A stretch of DNA of 64,000 nucleotides from Asterochloris sp. CNOR1 (lineage: Eukaryota; Chlorophyta; Trebouxiophyceae; Trebouxiales; Trebouxiaceae). A model generated the notes under the pieces. The model was not told the DNA's origin, did not search any database, and worked only from the letters and a program-made list of their open reading frames with translations. The translations under genes and the position numbers were made by a program. Positions 23,324 through 35,700 of this stretch are shown here, in pieces (the stretch's first letter is position 1; each line of letters begins with the position of its first letter). The stretch covers positions 744,001-808,000 of the forward strand of contig OZ017752.1 in the NCBI GenBank assembly GCA_963969365.1. The letters are read 5' to 3'.

Positions 23324-23900
23324 TGGTAACCCTGTAAAGAGCAGCAGCCCTACTTGCTCTTAGACATCTGGCAGCAGCAGATGGGGCTGCTGATGTCGGC
23401 GCAGCAGAGCCAGCCTGGCTGGGGAGGACCCGGCAGCAATAATGCCGCTTTAATCCATAGGTGAAACACAATCTTGGAGCTTGGCCTGCACCTGCACCGC
23501 TCTGCACTGCAATCTGCTTCTCCTCGCCTGACCTGATGCTTCGCTTGCAGGCGATGGAGCAGCAGCATGGCATGCCACACCTGTCTGCGGCCAGACTAGT
23601 TGGCACAGAGCTTGATCTTGATGCATCATTCGTGCCAAGGACATGGCTGACCATCACAGGAAAGGCTACAGCAGCAGCCCAGGCGCTGGAGCAGCCACAA
23701 TGTGGTGCTGAAATGCCAGAAGGATTTCACCCACCAGGATGCCAAAGATCTTGCGCTGCTGAAGCTGATGCAGCCAAGGCAGATGCTAGCAAGAAGGGTG
23801 CCTCTGGCTCCTTCAGCACCACTGCAGTGGCAGCTGCCCTTTGAAGCCCATCAAGGCTCCTCACTCTCAATGTATCTGCTGCCGATTGCACCCAACCCTC
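23324..23900 (+). pseudogene. Broken 5' fragment of the S1P protease gene
   Basis: The sequence from the start codon through the second exon of the intact S1P gene (29144-29720) is repeated here in the same orientation. The start is still visible (ATGGTAACC) but the frame closes after four codons. Exon-2-like DNA follows (GCAGCAGCATGGCATGCCAC is shared), with an altered remnant reading QKDFTHQDAKDLALLKL against the intact [14 protein letters not shown]. Similarity stops near 23900, where sequence matching the inverse of the glycosyltransferase 3' end begins. It is a decayed partial duplicate, not an alternative S1P exon. Confidence 0.75.
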
Positions 23901-23904
23901 ATTT

Positions 23905-24420
23905 GCCTGGGACTGGCTGCCTGCCATGGCAGTGGGCAAGCTGCTGGCACAGGGCTCCTGGCTGGTTTGCCACCTGCAGGTCATAGCTACCCTGCTCCAT
24001 GAGGCTGAGCGTGTGAAGGAGCACCCACCCCTGATGCTGAACCGCAACGCTACAAGTCCCAGGGGGCACCAGCCGCCTTCTTGACGCTCAAGCTTGACAC
24101 ATCCACTGGCTTCAACGGCAGCCACAGCCTGGCCACGTGCAGTGGGCGCGTCTTTGGGCCTGGCAAGGGACTCTTGGACTGCAACTTGGCAGACGCAGAC
24201 TGCCAGCCTTAGTGGTGCTTCAGGGTTTCGCTCATGGGCAGGACTAGGGCTGCACCATGACAATGCGGATCTGGTGTGGCCGCCCCGCTCTCCCAACAAT
24301 GCCATCCCCCTGCAGGGCCACCTCACAGTGAGGCCATCACCCCCTAGGGCCATCTCCTGCCAGGGCAATATGGGCCCCAAAGACGAGATAGGCCACCTCT
24401 GGGGCTGCATTAAATGTGCT
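23905..24420 (+). pseudogene. Inverted fragment of the glycosyltransferase 3' end
   Basis: On the plus strand this matches the last exons of the minus-strand glycosyltransferase at 40671-41070: CTGCAGGTCATAG, then LLHEAERVKEHPPL against LLQEAEHVKEHPPL, and a shared PRGHQ/PRGQQ stretch, after which the frame breaks. It is the outer end of the left arm of the inverted duplication and lies downstream of the left sHSP gene, mirroring the right side. Confidence 0.7.
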
Positions 24421-24718
24421 CACTAGCAGCGAAGTGCTGCTGTGTTCATCTGAGGCATGGCAATGTGAGGGCCTGAGGGTGGGCATGTCTGCGTTTTGGC
24501 TTGCTTCCAATGATTGCAACCAAAGCCACAGGCGTGGGCATCACTTGACAGCCTGTAGTTTACATACATTGTTCTAGGGCGCCTCCAGATAGTTTCATGG
24601 GCAGGTGCAGCAATGAAGCAGCAACAACATCATGCATTGTGTTGCTGCCTTGTCATTTCCAGGCACAAACTGATGAAACACCAAAATTGCATCTTCTTCC
24701 AGTCTTCATCAGGGACGC

Positions 24719-27221
24719 TTATTTGATCTCAACAGTGTGCGCAGGCTCTTCCTCCTCCTTCTTGCCAGTCTTGGGCACAACAATCCTCAACTGACCATTC
24801 TCCAGCTTGGCGTCCACCTGGTTGGGGTCCACATTGTCGGGCAGCTGCGGGGCAGGCATGGGGAGGGGGTCAGATTGGGAACATCATGGGGCAGCAAAGC
24901 ATCTGCTCCCTGCCTGCTGACTAAGCAGGCTACAGAGTGCAGAGCACTGGAGGATTTTTAATTTGCTCCAAGGTCTTCTGTTTGTGCCACTCTTGTGCCA
25001 CTCGAATGCGGGACCACGGCGGACATGGCGCAGCAGAGCCCGAGTCCCCAGGCATTGCCAAGAGGAAGGGTGGCTCTCTTCCAGCACAGCAGCAGTGGGA
25101 TCAGCAATGCGTAGTACAATCTGCAGTTTGCATTGCTACCGCCAGCCAGGAAGACCGCTGCAGTCAGGTGTTGCCTGGTGCAGCTACATGCCAGGTGACT
25201 TACTGCAGATGGGCCGTGAAACCAGAGCAGCTTTGTGACATGCACACCTGCTGCCCACTCTGCCTACATGTAGACAGCTGCCCGCTGCAAGTGGGACTGC
25301 ACCCACAGCAGTGCCCATTGCATACGCAGCACCCACCTGGAGGGGGTGCATATGGAGGACGCTGGCCCAGTCTGATGGGGCCTGGTGTGTGGTGCAAGCA
25401 CACAGTGCCTTGTGCAGGCAGACCTTCTACCTGAGAATTGTGAGCTGAGAGCATCTCTGCCTTGGTGCCAAGGCCACTGTGAGGGTGCCAGTACATGCAG
25501 GCAGTGCAATGCACAGTCGCGTTCCGCGTTCTTTGGGCAGACAGATGAACCTCAGACGAGCTGCCTCCGCAGAACAAGCTGCCCACCTGGAAGCGGCACC
25601 TGAACGATGGTGCAGCACACCCTTGCATGCAACTGCAGGCAGCAGCCAATCAGCTGCGGCATCTAAACTCAGGTGACTACGCCGCTCATTGCAGCCACAC
25701 ACCTGGAAGCGGCGCACGAATACTCCATAGCTGCGCTCGATGCGGCGCACACCCTCATCGTTCTCCTCATGCTCCTGCTTGCGCTCCCCCTCGATGGTCA
25801 GCGTGTGGTCTTTGTTGATGGTGACCTGCAGGCAGGTGGAGCCTGCCGTCAGTGTACACGTGCAGCCATTGCTGCTGCCCTCGATGGGGCAGCATGTCAT
25901 CAATGAAGCCTGCTGCAGGAACCCCCACCACCAGCAACCAGCAGACTGCAGGCACCCTGTGGGCACTCAGTGGGGGGCGTTGGCCCACAGCCATGGTACT
26001 CTGGCACACAGCAGGCTGCAGCAGTAGAAGCAGAATGCATCAAAGGATGCTGCAGTGTCTGCAACCACTCCATGCAAGGGCATCACTGCACTGCCCACTT
26101 CTCAGGACTGTCACTAGCACAGTCAGGCATTCAACAGACTGCTGCACCAACACCCCAGCACACACGTGGAGATTGCAGGGGGGGACTGCAGCACAGCCGG
26201 GGGGGCTGACCTCCGCCCATTGCCTGGCATCATGTGAGATTCCTGGGCAGGCATGCAGTCACCTCCTGGCCCACCTTGATGTCCCCCTTGCCCAGCCCAG
26301 GGGCATCGGCTGTGACGTAGATGGCCTTGTCATCCTCGCGGATGTCCACAGGGATGGTGGGCACCCGCGCAGCAGGGGCCAGGGCGGACCGGTCCCCCGG
26401 GGCGCCAAACAGGCTCAGCATGGACTCCATCTCGTCCTCCTGCAGTGGGGTCCAGCAGTCTTGAAACCTTGACCAATTTCCTCTGCTGCATGTGGAACTG
26501 TCTGCTGAGGCGTGCCAGTCTCCAAGGCAGCCATTGCCCTGAGGGAGCACCTTGTCACGCTGATCAGGGACATAACAGCCATTCCGCTGAGCAGGCTCAG
26601 CATGGGCTGCTTTCATCCAGCAGGTGCAGAGGTTTGCAGTCGCAGCAGACTCACAATGTCACGCAGGAAGCTGCCCAGGCGGCCAAAGGATGGAAAGGGT
26701 GCCAGGTCACCCATAACCACGGGGCCCACCAAAGCTGAGCCACGGGAAGGCCGCCTTGCCACTGTGGTTCCACCCCTGCAGCAATATGCAGAGTTAATGA
26801 GGGTAGGCTGGCCGCTCAAGCAGGAAGTGTTTCACAGTGCCAGCCAGTTTGAGTAGGTGGAGCATGGGCTGCGACGCCTGGTGATCCACAGCCATACAGA
26901 CATGACAGCAGCGATCAAGAAAGTTTGCTCAGGACCAGGCAACCCTGGGAGGACTCCGCCTCTGGGGAAGAGAGGTGGCACACAAGGACTGCTGCCTCTC
27001 AGACGGCCAGCCTACCTCTTGCCTGTGGTGACTGGTGCATCTGAAGCTCCAGGCTGCTGTTGCTGCTCCCCACTCCGGACATTCTGGCTCTGCTGAGCCT
27101 GCTGCTGAGCGCTGATGGACACCATGGGGCGGGCGATCCTGCGAGTGGCATGGCTGGGCACCAGGAGGGCCCGGGACAGGTTAGGCTTGGCAAGGCTGGC
27201 CATCCTGGTAAGGCTTTGCAT
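24719..27221 (-). CDS. Small heat-shock protein (HSP20), left copy
   Basis: An ATP-independent holdase chaperone, probably organellar. Five exons (27221-27016, 26775-26655, 26439-26275, 25825-25703, 24844-24719) join in frame to about 246 residues. The N-terminus (SLTRMASLAKPNLSRALLVP) is basic and Ser-rich like a chloroplast or mitochondrial presequence. Next come PFPSFGRLGSFLRDI and MLSLFGAP, then the alpha-crystallin domain: VPTIPVDIREDDKAIYVTAD, APGLGKGDIKVTINKD, LTIEGERKQEHEEN, RRIERSYGVFVRRFQLPDNV and ENGQLRIVVPK. A VEIK tail may act as the I-x-I/V oligomer anchor. Exon lengths equal those of the right copy base for base. Heat-shock-element-like palindromes lie 110-175 bases upstream. 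It occupies the left arm of the inverted duplication. Confidence 0.92.
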
Positions 27222-27330
27222 CAATCAGTGCTGTCCAGACACAACTTGTATGCGGCTGGCGAGGTGATCGGGGTGATTCGGGTTGATTGTGTCGGGTACC
27301 TAATAATCGCTCTCGGAAGTCTATGGCTTT

Positions 27331-27395
27331 GACCAGAAGACTCTAGAATCCTCTTCTGGTCTACGACTAACTCCTGGGGCCTGCCAGAAAGTTCT
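27331..27395 (-). promoter_or_regulatory. Heat-shock-element-like palindromes upstream of left sHSP
   Basis: A palindrome at 27331-27361 has ten-base arms (GACCAGAAGA and TCTTCTGGTC) around CTCTAGAATCC. A second site at 27386-27395 contains GAA-AG-TTC, a perfect nGAAnnTTCn unit. Both match the alternating GAA/TTC blocks bound by heat-shock factor and sit 110-175 bases before the ATG. They are conserved, in mirrored order, before the right copy. Confidence 0.6.
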
Positions 27396-27427
27396 GGGCC
27401 TGTTTTGGTGGTGTCTGACACAGATGT

Positions 27428-28050
27428 TATTGGGCCACCTGAAGTCGTTGTCTGCTTGTTCTGGAGCTGATTCATCAACTCATTGGTCCGTTGCCGCCAG
27501 CCAGCGCTGGCTGCAGGATGACAGCGTCCCCCTGCCATCTTCGGCTGCTGCATAGTCGCCAGAGCACCAGGCAGGCTCCAGCAACCGCAAACAGCTGCGC
27601 TGCGTGCGTGCTATCCAGCAGCATGCCGGCAAAGTCACTGGACCTGACTGCCGGCCCACCCGTGTCCTGATTAGCTCCAGAGCTCCACCCTCCTTGCCGG
27701 CGGTGCGATGCTGGCGCTCCAGCCTTCTGTGAGGCTGAGATGGCCGTCAGTGCGGAGACCTTGCTGGCAGCAGCTGCTTTCTAGACCTCGTTGTACACCA
27801 CAGCTGGCTTCAGCAACATGTCCGGCACCCTCTGCTGCGGGAGAGCTTGCTGTTGTTGAAGACCCTGCTGCTGCTCAGCATTCCTGACCTCCAGCTAGCC
27901 TCTGCCTGCTGCTGGGCCTGACCCTTGCTCGGCACCATGTCGGCCTGTAGGTCCACCCAGGCATCGGCAAATGCAGGCTTCTAGTGGGCCAACTCCAGCA
28001 AAGACAAACCTGACACAGCCAGCATCTCTGCTGGGAATGGGATGAGCATG
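27428..28050 (-). pseudogene. Inverted, decayed copy of the S1P 3' end
   Basis: Read on the minus strand, this matches the last S1P exon (36345-36941) and part of the preceding intron down to about 36235. Shared stretches include the exon start, the Gln-rich coiled-coil codons, the region of the C-terminal membrane helix and the ending CCAATAACATCTG. Substitutions, gaps and premature stops break the frame, so no protein is expected. It forms the inner end of the left arm and lies directly upstream of the left sHSP promoter, exactly as the intact S1P end precedes the right sHSP. Confidence 0.75.
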
Positions 28051-28072
28051 CCTGGCGGCACTTTCTGGTGAA

Positions 28073-28100
28073 GGGGGGGGCGGGGGGGGGGGGGGGGGGG
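28073..28100 (+). repeat. G-rich tract at a duplication junction
   Basis: Eight Gs, one C and nineteen Gs lie between the end of the inverted S1P remnant (near 28050) and the start of formin-derived sequence (near 28108). Such a run can form G-quadruplexes and stall polymerases. It may mark a rearrangement break, or its length may partly be a sequencing artefact. Confidence 0.7.
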
Positions 28101-28107
28101 TGTTTGA

Positions 28108-28693
28108 ATCAGCTGCTGTACCTGGCAGATGCTGGAGCAAAATTTCCCAGCTGCCCAACAGCCTCCAGACCTGAGCTAGCCTGCCTTCCAGGCCTGAGCC
28201 TCCTTGCCAGGCCTGAGCCTGCTTGCTGCCCTGCAGTCCCCTGCACTGGGCCAGCCTGCCGCCCTGCACAATCCAGGAACCAGCCAGCCTGCGACGTTGC
28301 AAACGGTGCAGCATGGTCAGTGTGCTCGGGCATGGCATGGCGGCTCATGGCAGCCTCAGGCGGCAATGGGCTACCTGTGAAATCCTGCCGGGACAGGCAA
28401 TCCTGCAGGGCTGCCAAGTCAGCCTTGCCAACGTGGCCAGCATCCAGCGCTTTGAGTATGCATGTCTCAATGTGACACAGTATGAGATGCAACAATTAGA
28501 GCTTTGCTAAAGGCGCCCTTCTGAGCAGCAGGGCCGGGCGCCTTAAAATCTCCCCTTCTTGTGCAGGCGCCCTGTGGCTTGACCAAAAGATGGCATGAGC
28601 TGGGCATTGCGCTGTGCTGACAGCGCTTAAGCGCCACATTGCTGCAGCCTGGCCTGCAGCTCTATGGCTGCGGCCTCGCTGACCAGCTGCTGC
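28108..28693 (-). pseudogene. Decayed fragments of the formin gene 5' part
   Basis: Two pieces of the formin gene are fused here. Bases about 28108-28320 resemble the linker exon near 19440-19620, including a CCTGCAGTCCCC...GGGCCA...CCTGCCGCCC block. Bases about 28325-28693 match exons 1-2 and the flanks at 22505-22893 (AGHVGKADLAALQDCLSRQD against [20 protein letters not shown]). The ATG and QLVS are preserved, but a TAA falls inside the first exon copy. The roughly 2.9 kb between the two source regions is missing. The fragment keeps the position of the formin 5' end next to the S1P promoter. Confidence 0.72.
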
Positions 28694-29720
28694 ATAAATG
28701 CACCTCACCACAAGGGAGAGAGCTGCTCCCAGGTTGCACGCTGGGGCAGCCCCAGCATCGATGGCCACATCAGTCGTCCAGAGTCCAGAGTCAAGTCTCA
28801 TGTTCACAGCATGACCATGTCTGCCTTGATGCAGCTGCATGGACCAGATGTCTGAGCAGCAGTACGCGGTGTTCAGCGCTGCTTACACCATTGGTACACG
28901 TTGTGAGGGGCAAGACTAGATTTAGAGTCATCAGAGGGAGTACTGTTGGTCGATCTGCGTAAGTGCAGTGGATCCTGGTTGAACCTATGCACAAGATGGC
29001 ATGTCCGTGGTGTCCCAGCCTCTCACATGAATGTCTTACCTGGAACCCAGTGGCACTCAGTCAGACATCGGCTTTGTCTATTTATATAGTCAGCTGGCTG
29101 CGTGACCGCGTCTGAGGCACACTGAGGTCCAAGGAATCAAACGATGGCAGGTCTGCTGAGAGCAGCAGTCCTGCTTGCTCTTGGATTGCTGACGGCAGCA
29201 GCGGGAGCTGCCAATACCTGCAACGCAAACTCTGCGTGGCTTGGGGGGGATACGCAGCAACGATGCCCATGGAAATCACAGGTGGAACACAATTTTGCAG
29301 CTGGCTGCACTGCTCTGCACCGCTAATGACTCCCTCATGGCTGACGCTGGCCTTCATTTGCAGGCAAGGAAGCAGCAGCATGGCATGCCACAGCCAGGCC
29401 ATGGGCATACCAGGTGGCAGCCAGTGGAACTTCGCTACATTGTGCGTTTCAAAGAGTATAAGATGGCTGACCAGCACAGGAGCCAGCTCCAGCAGCACCT
29501 CAGGGGCTGGAGCAGCCAAGACTGGCGCTGGGTTGCCCGAAGGAATGCAGCCACCAAGTTTCCGACAGACTTTGCGCTGCTGGAGCTAGATACACCAAAC
29601 CTGGATGCCGTCAAGGTCAGCCCTGGCCTCCCAGCACCACTGTAGTGACAAACGCCCTCAGCAGTCCTTCAAGGTTCCTACTCTCAATGCATTTGCAGCA
29701 GATTGCACCCAAGTGCAGCC
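28325..29720 (+). repeat. Direct repeat, right copy (formin 5' end, promoter, S1P 5' end)
   Basis: Partner of 22505-23900. Here the formin part is broken and the S1P part is intact. Confidence 0.75.
28694..29143. promoter_or_regulatory. Right copy of the formin/S1P spacer, S1P upstream region
   Basis: This is the duplicate of 22894-23323 and lies between the dead formin 5' fragment and the intact S1P ATG. It shares the TAGATTTAGAGT block and a GTCAGCTG-CTGC-TGAC segment just before the S1P start. It should contain the working S1P promoter; no defined motif was identified. Confidence 0.5.
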
Positions 29721-32700
29721 AACTTGACAAGTTATTGCTTCTGCAGGCCAGCATTGTATCATTGCCCAGTGTCAAGGACATCCATTCAGAGTTCAGAGTC
29801 ACAAGGTCCCTTGCAAGAGAGGCAGACCATGAGCACGAGGAGAACACACAGTGGTTCAGCAACAGCCAGGACTTTGCAGTGCACAAGCGCCCAGGGCGGT
29901 GAGCTGACACAGTGCTTGCCTGAGCAACATGCAGCTTCTGATATTTAAGGCAGCTAATGACAGAGATGCCCTACTTGCCTTCAGTGCTACAGGCTCCTTG
30001 TGCCAGAACAGGGTGCAGCAGCAACTGGCTGCTGGTGTGCTGCAGGATGCAGACACAGCCCAGCCTCGCGTCAGGCTGTGAGGAGCTGGTCAGCAATGCC
30101 TCCCTCGCCGGAGTGACTGGTGACGCCAGGCGCCGCCTGCTCAACGCACAGAACGGGGTGACGTCTCTCCTAGGGGCTGAGCGCCTGTGGGAGCAGGGGT
30201 TCAAGGGTGCCAAGGTCAAGATGGGGGTCTTCGACACAGGCATCAGGGCAGACCACCCTCATGTCAAGAACATAAGGTACATGGGGCAGCAAGCCAATGC
30301 TTGCTGCGCCTACGATGCTGTTCAGCCAGGCTGCTCACCCTGTCAGGGGACATAGTGCATGCATGGTGTGTGTTGGTGGCGAAGCACCGTGCCAAACTGG
30401 CTGCTTGTCCTTCAGGTCATCTGGTGCTGTTCAGCTATTACTTCGCCTGTGCCTCTGCACCTGTCAGGTGGTGTTGGCTGGTGGCTGCAGGGAGCGTACC
30501 AACTGGACGCATGAGCCCACGCTGGAGGATGGTCTGGGGCACGGCACCTTTGTGGCCGGCGTGATCGCAGGCTCAGATTACGCCTGCCCTGGCCTGGCCC
30601 CTGAGGTGGAGCTCCACACCTTCAGGGTGTTCACCAACGACCAGGCGAGCCAGTGTATCGCTGCTAGCACGCTTCAATGCAGGCAGCGGGTTCCCACAAC
30701 AGTGCATGCACTCCGCACCACGCCTGCTGTTGCCACAGGAGCAGTGCAAGCCCTCCTCACCAGGACTTCCACTCTGCCATGAGCAGGCCTATGCTGCTGG
30801 CAAAGCGAACAGCACAATCAAATCCCCTGGCCAGGCATGCTGGTGACAGCAGTGTGACTCTGCTATCTCAGCTGCCTGGGCCAGATCAGCATTAGCAAAG
30901 CAAGCAGAGACAAGCAACATTCAGCCTGCGCCACCCCTGCAGGTGTCCTACACGTCCTGGTTCCTGGATGCGTTTAATTATGCAATTGCCACGGAGATGA
31001 ATGTGGTCAACCTCAGCATTGGAGGGCCTGATTACCTGGACCAGCCCTTTGTGGAGAAGGCAAGCAGCCCTGCAGGCTGTGCTTCTGTCTAGCATGGTGT
31101 CTCTGGCTGCTGTTTTAGTGCTCCGAGCAAACTCAACCTTATATCACGGTTTTCTGCTACATAAGCTGGAGATGGCCAGATCAAAGCTGCACTGCACAGG
31201 CTCCTGCTGCCAGATTATGGGCTTTGGATGGCTCTAGCAGCGGCTGCCCTTGCTGTCCGTCCCTATGCCCTTGAAGCCTGTAGCTGCAAAACTGTTGTGC
31301 CTTGGGCAATCAAGATGATTCGCATGCGGTATCCAGTGCCCGCGCCTGTGCGCTGAGCAGCCAGAACTTCCTCAGACTGCACACAGAGGCCGCGACTGAG
31401 CTGGTCTGGAATTCGTTAGAGGCAAGGGTGCCCCTGCAGGTGTGGGAGATCACCTCCAATGGCATCCTCATGATATCAGCCATTGGCAACGATGGGCCGC
31501 TGTACGGCACCCTGAACAACCCTGCAGACCAGAACGATGTCATTGGTGTGGGCGGCATTGACTATGAGGACAACATTGCTGTCTTCTCCTCCCGCGGCAT
31601 GTCAACCTGGGAGCTGCCAAGGGGCTATGGACGCGCCAAGGTGGGCGCCTGCAGTCTGGCGGTTGTCGCTTGAGAGGCGTGAAAGGTTGAGCCACACAGC
31701 ACCGCACAGCGCAATGTGCAGGCAGCAGGTGGCAGGAAGTGACTCTGTGTATCTGCCAGCAAGTGTATCTTGTGTGTGCTGCCAAGCTGGCCTGTGAGAG
31801 CCTTCAGTCCCCATGCTCTGCTGCTCTGCCACGCTGCTGCCTGCCCCAGCGTGAGCTCATTGTGTGCAGCCTGATGTTGTGGCTTATGGGCGAGACGTCA
31901 TTGGCAGCAAGATTCAGGGCGGCTGCCGCAGCCTGTCGGGCACCAGCGTGGCATCCCCAGTGGTGGCAGGGGCAGTCTGCCTGCTGGCCAGCGTGGTGCC
32001 AGAAGAGCACAGGCAAGAACGACCCCCTGCTCTGCCTGCGCCTATGGCCAGCACAGCAATCAGAAGCACGACCGAGCACCACATCATGGCCAGCCAGCCT
32101 TAAATTTGAGGCTGAACGCAACTGGGTCAGCACGTGACCTTTTGGTGTCTGCTGAATTCACTTGGCCAACAACCTGCTGTGTCCAAATGCTCTGCGGCTT
32201 AGTGCCTGCAGAAATCTGGGCACGGTTCTGCTGCAGTTGTAACCTGCTGCACCCTGCCTACTAAAGTTGGCCCTGCAGCTTTGCAGCATCTGACTCGGCC
32301 TCCGTGACACAGGGTCTGCTGCTCATGGCACCCTCCTGCTGCAGGTGGAAGCTGCTGAACCCTGCGTCCATGAAGCAGGCCCTAGTTGAGGGGGCCACCG
32401 TCATTCCCGGCATCAACATGTTTGAGCAGGGGCAGGGCAAACTGAACCTTCACACCTCCCAGCAGATCCTGCAGGCCTACCAGCCCCGCGCCTCTGTCAG
32501 CCCGGGGGCCCTCAACCTCACAGACTGCCCCTACATGTGGCCCTTCTGCACGCAGCCCATCTATGCCAACGCCATGCCGCTCATCTTCAATGCCACTGTG
32601 CTGAACGGCATGGGCCTCACAGGTGGGTGCAGTCGCTGCTTTGCGACATTCACTGCTCATCTCTGATGCCGCTGTGCTGACCGGCATGGGCCACACCTTG

Positions 32701-35700
32701 GCCTGCTTTTGCTCTGCCAGCTTTGTGTGATACAGTTCTCCGTGGTGTCGCATGCATATTGCTGCCTGGCCGCTCAGAGGCAGTCTACCCAGACAAGCAA
32801 GATGACTTTCATACTGCTGGTCTGGCTGTGTGATGTGTCTTGAGAACAGTATGATGGTTGCGTGCTAGGCACCTTTGAGGATGAGCCCACCTTCACTCCC
32901 ACAAATGAGGCAGGCAAGCTGCTCAGCCTCAGCTTTGAGCACAGCACTGTCCTCTGGCCCTGGTCTGGCTTCCTGGCCTTGTACATCCGTGCCATGCCAG
33001 AGGCTGTGCAGACAAACGCTGTGGCCTCAGGAGAGGTCGCCTTCACGATTTTGTCTCCGCCGGCCCTGGGGGAGAGTGAGCAGCGCAGGTCTACTGTGTC
33101 CCTGCCGATCACAGTCCAGATCATCCCCACACCACCCAGGCAAGTCTAGGGTGGTCATCTTGGGGGCCATGCAGCTGGCTTAGCCTGCAGCTGCAATGAG
33201 GAGCCGCCACTGTGCAGCCTGATGGTTAGCAGCTAAGTCTTGCTTGCTACATGCTCAGCTAGTGGCCAACTGACTGTGTGGACAGCCACTGCAAAGCCTT
33301 GCAAGCAACTTGCCTATCGGATAGCCCTGCCACATACAGCTGCAGAGGACCTCATCCACAAACCCTACGCCGCACTCTGCAGGGCCAAGCGCGTTCTGTG
33401 GGACCAGTTCCACAGTATGCGCTATCCGCCGGCCTACATCCCTCGCGACACCCTCGAAGTGCGCTCTGACATCCTGGACTGGCACGGCGACCACCCGCAC
33501 ACCAACTACCACAACATGTATGATGCCCTGAGGCAGGCAGGCTACTTTGTGGAGGTCCTGGGCTCGCCGCTGACCTGCTTTGACGCGCGCCAGGTCAGCC
33601 ACTGCAAAGGCAGCCAATAGGAGCTCAATTTCTTAGCATGCATGCACGTGGCAACAGCTGGGCTCTGTCACTGCTGATCTCGCAAGATGTCCACAATTTG
33701 GGGCCTTTGAGCCGATTGCAAACCACTGCCAGCAATCCTGCTGTTGGTCATTGAGGGGACTCAGCTGTCCCTGCAGCAGCTGCAGTCGGCCGCCAATCAT
33801 GGGGGTAACATGTTTCTGCCTTTAACGTCATGGTGTGTCCCCTTCTGTGTCAGCTGTCTGCCATGACTGAAAACCGCCCAACAGGTTTTACTGACGCCAA
33901 TCCCCCCGTGGCTTCATTTGTCTGCCCACCTAAAGGCCGGCATGTTGCTTGCTGCAGTATGGCACGCTCATGATCGTGGACTCTGAAGAGGAGTTCTACC
34001 CCGAGGAGGTCTCCAAGCTGCACCAAGACGTGGTCAAGGAGGGGCTGGGTTTACTCATCTTTGCAGAATGGTACAATGTGGACACCATGGTCAAGATGAA
34101 GTTCTTCGATGATAACACCCGCAGCTGGTGGACACCGGTCACAGGTGGGCAGGGCAAGTGCTGCAGACCTGAGTGCTGCAGGCTGCACATCAGGCGGTGG
34201 TGCCGTTTTCTAGCAAATCCTGCAAAAGGCAAAGAGGCTGCTGTGCTGCAGACCAGCAGTGTGCAGCTTGTGTGGAAAGCAGCAGCCATTGTATATGTCA
34301 GGATGGGCAAAGCATGGTGCTGCTATTATTGTCTGCTGCCCGGTTTTATGCAAAGGGCAGCTGCTGTCGTCTGCCACTGCATTGGTAAACCCACCCACAC
34401 AAAGTGACTGCCATAGCCTGCGGCATGCCTTAGCCCTCGTCATGATGCAGTCGGTGCTGCCTGCTGCTACATGCTGCCACATGACCCAAGCGAAAGCGAG
34501 CTGTATGTGCTTCAGTTGCATGGCTCCATGCCAAAGCTACTGCTGTTCCTAGCTGGAGCATGGCCTTCTCAAAATTTCTCCCCAGCTGTCTCCTTCTGCC
34601 TGCCTGCAGGCGGAGCCAATGTCCCTGCGCTCAATGACCTGCTGGGCCCCTTTGGCATCGCCTTGGGGGACGCGGTCCTGGAGGGGGACACCACACTGGA
34701 GCCAGACAGGCAGCACTTTGCCTCAGGCACCCACATCCAGCATTTCCCTGCTGGAGGCTATGTGCACGGCCAGTTCCTGCAGGACAAGGCTGTGGAAGGT
34801 GACTCTGAGCTATGCGGTTGGGTGCTGGTGCTGAGAGGGGCCCGCGAGAAGCTGGCTGCCATGTCAGAACCTGCAGAAGCATCTCTGGAGATTGCTGCAA
34901 TGCTACCTGTCAATTTAAAGAATCCAAGTTTTTGGGGCAGGTCTCCAGCATGAGTCAGGTGTCTTGGGTAATCCTGGGTGTGTGCTGCAGGAGACAGCCG
35001 TGCCAGTGGCCGCTTTGGAGGGAATGCAGCAGCTGAGTTTGGCATTCTGGGCCTGACCCAGGCAGAGGCGGGACGCATCGGCGTATATGGCGACTCCAAC
35101 TGCCTGGATAGCAGCCACCAGCGTTCACCCTGCTTCAACATGCTCCTAGAGATGCTGAAGTATGCAGCAGAGGTGCGCATCTGGGACTTTGAACAGGCTG
35201 TGTCTTACCAAGACGCCACACCAGACCTTGGCTCAGCAGCTCTCTATGTCCCAGGTGATGCTGCCCTGCGGTTGAGGAAGCCGTGATGCAGTCAATGGTG
35301 CCGAAGTCGAGACCCGAGCTGCATGCTGCTCAAGCTGATGCACCTGTTGCCTGCTGGCGCAGGGTGAGGATCCGCCCCTGATGCTGAAGCCAGAGATGAA
35401 GCTAGGCGAGCAGCTGGGCTCCAGCAGTATGGCCCTGCCCAAGCGGCGGGTGGAAATTGACCTGACACCTGTGTCTCGCGTGCTTAGCGAGCCCATGGTG
35501 TGCCACCCAAATTCACCCGTTGAGTTCCAGCTGCTGACCAGTGCAAGGCGCAATGCCCGACCAGGGGGAGGGCTGGGGGCGGCAGCCACGGGCGCAGATG
35601 TGGTGCGCCAGGTGCAGCCCAACATCAAGTCGGAGCTGCACCAGGCTGCTGAGGTGGGGCTTTGCAGCAATGCCGGAGTCTGCCGAGGCTGCGCGTGCTT

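Larger units (their letters stand above)
22505..23900 (+). repeat. Direct repeat, left copy (formin 5' end, promoter, S1P 5' end)
   Basis: Matches about 28325-29720 in the same orientation, with many substitutions and indels. It covers formin exons 1-2, the divergent spacer and S1P exons 1-2. In this copy the formin part is intact and the S1P part is broken. Confidence 0.75.
23905..28050 (-). repeat. Inverted duplication, left arm
   Basis: Contains, in reverse, the glycosyltransferase 3' end (dead), the sHSP gene (intact) and the S1P 3' end (dead). It matches 36235-41070 on the opposite strand. Exons and promoter are well conserved; introns only partly. Confidence 0.8.

Noticed and set aside
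23324-24420. An independent second S1P gene or alternative first exons of S1P
   Set aside because: The frame closes within a few codons and the similarity ends where inverted glycosyltransferase sequence begins, so it is a dead fragment.
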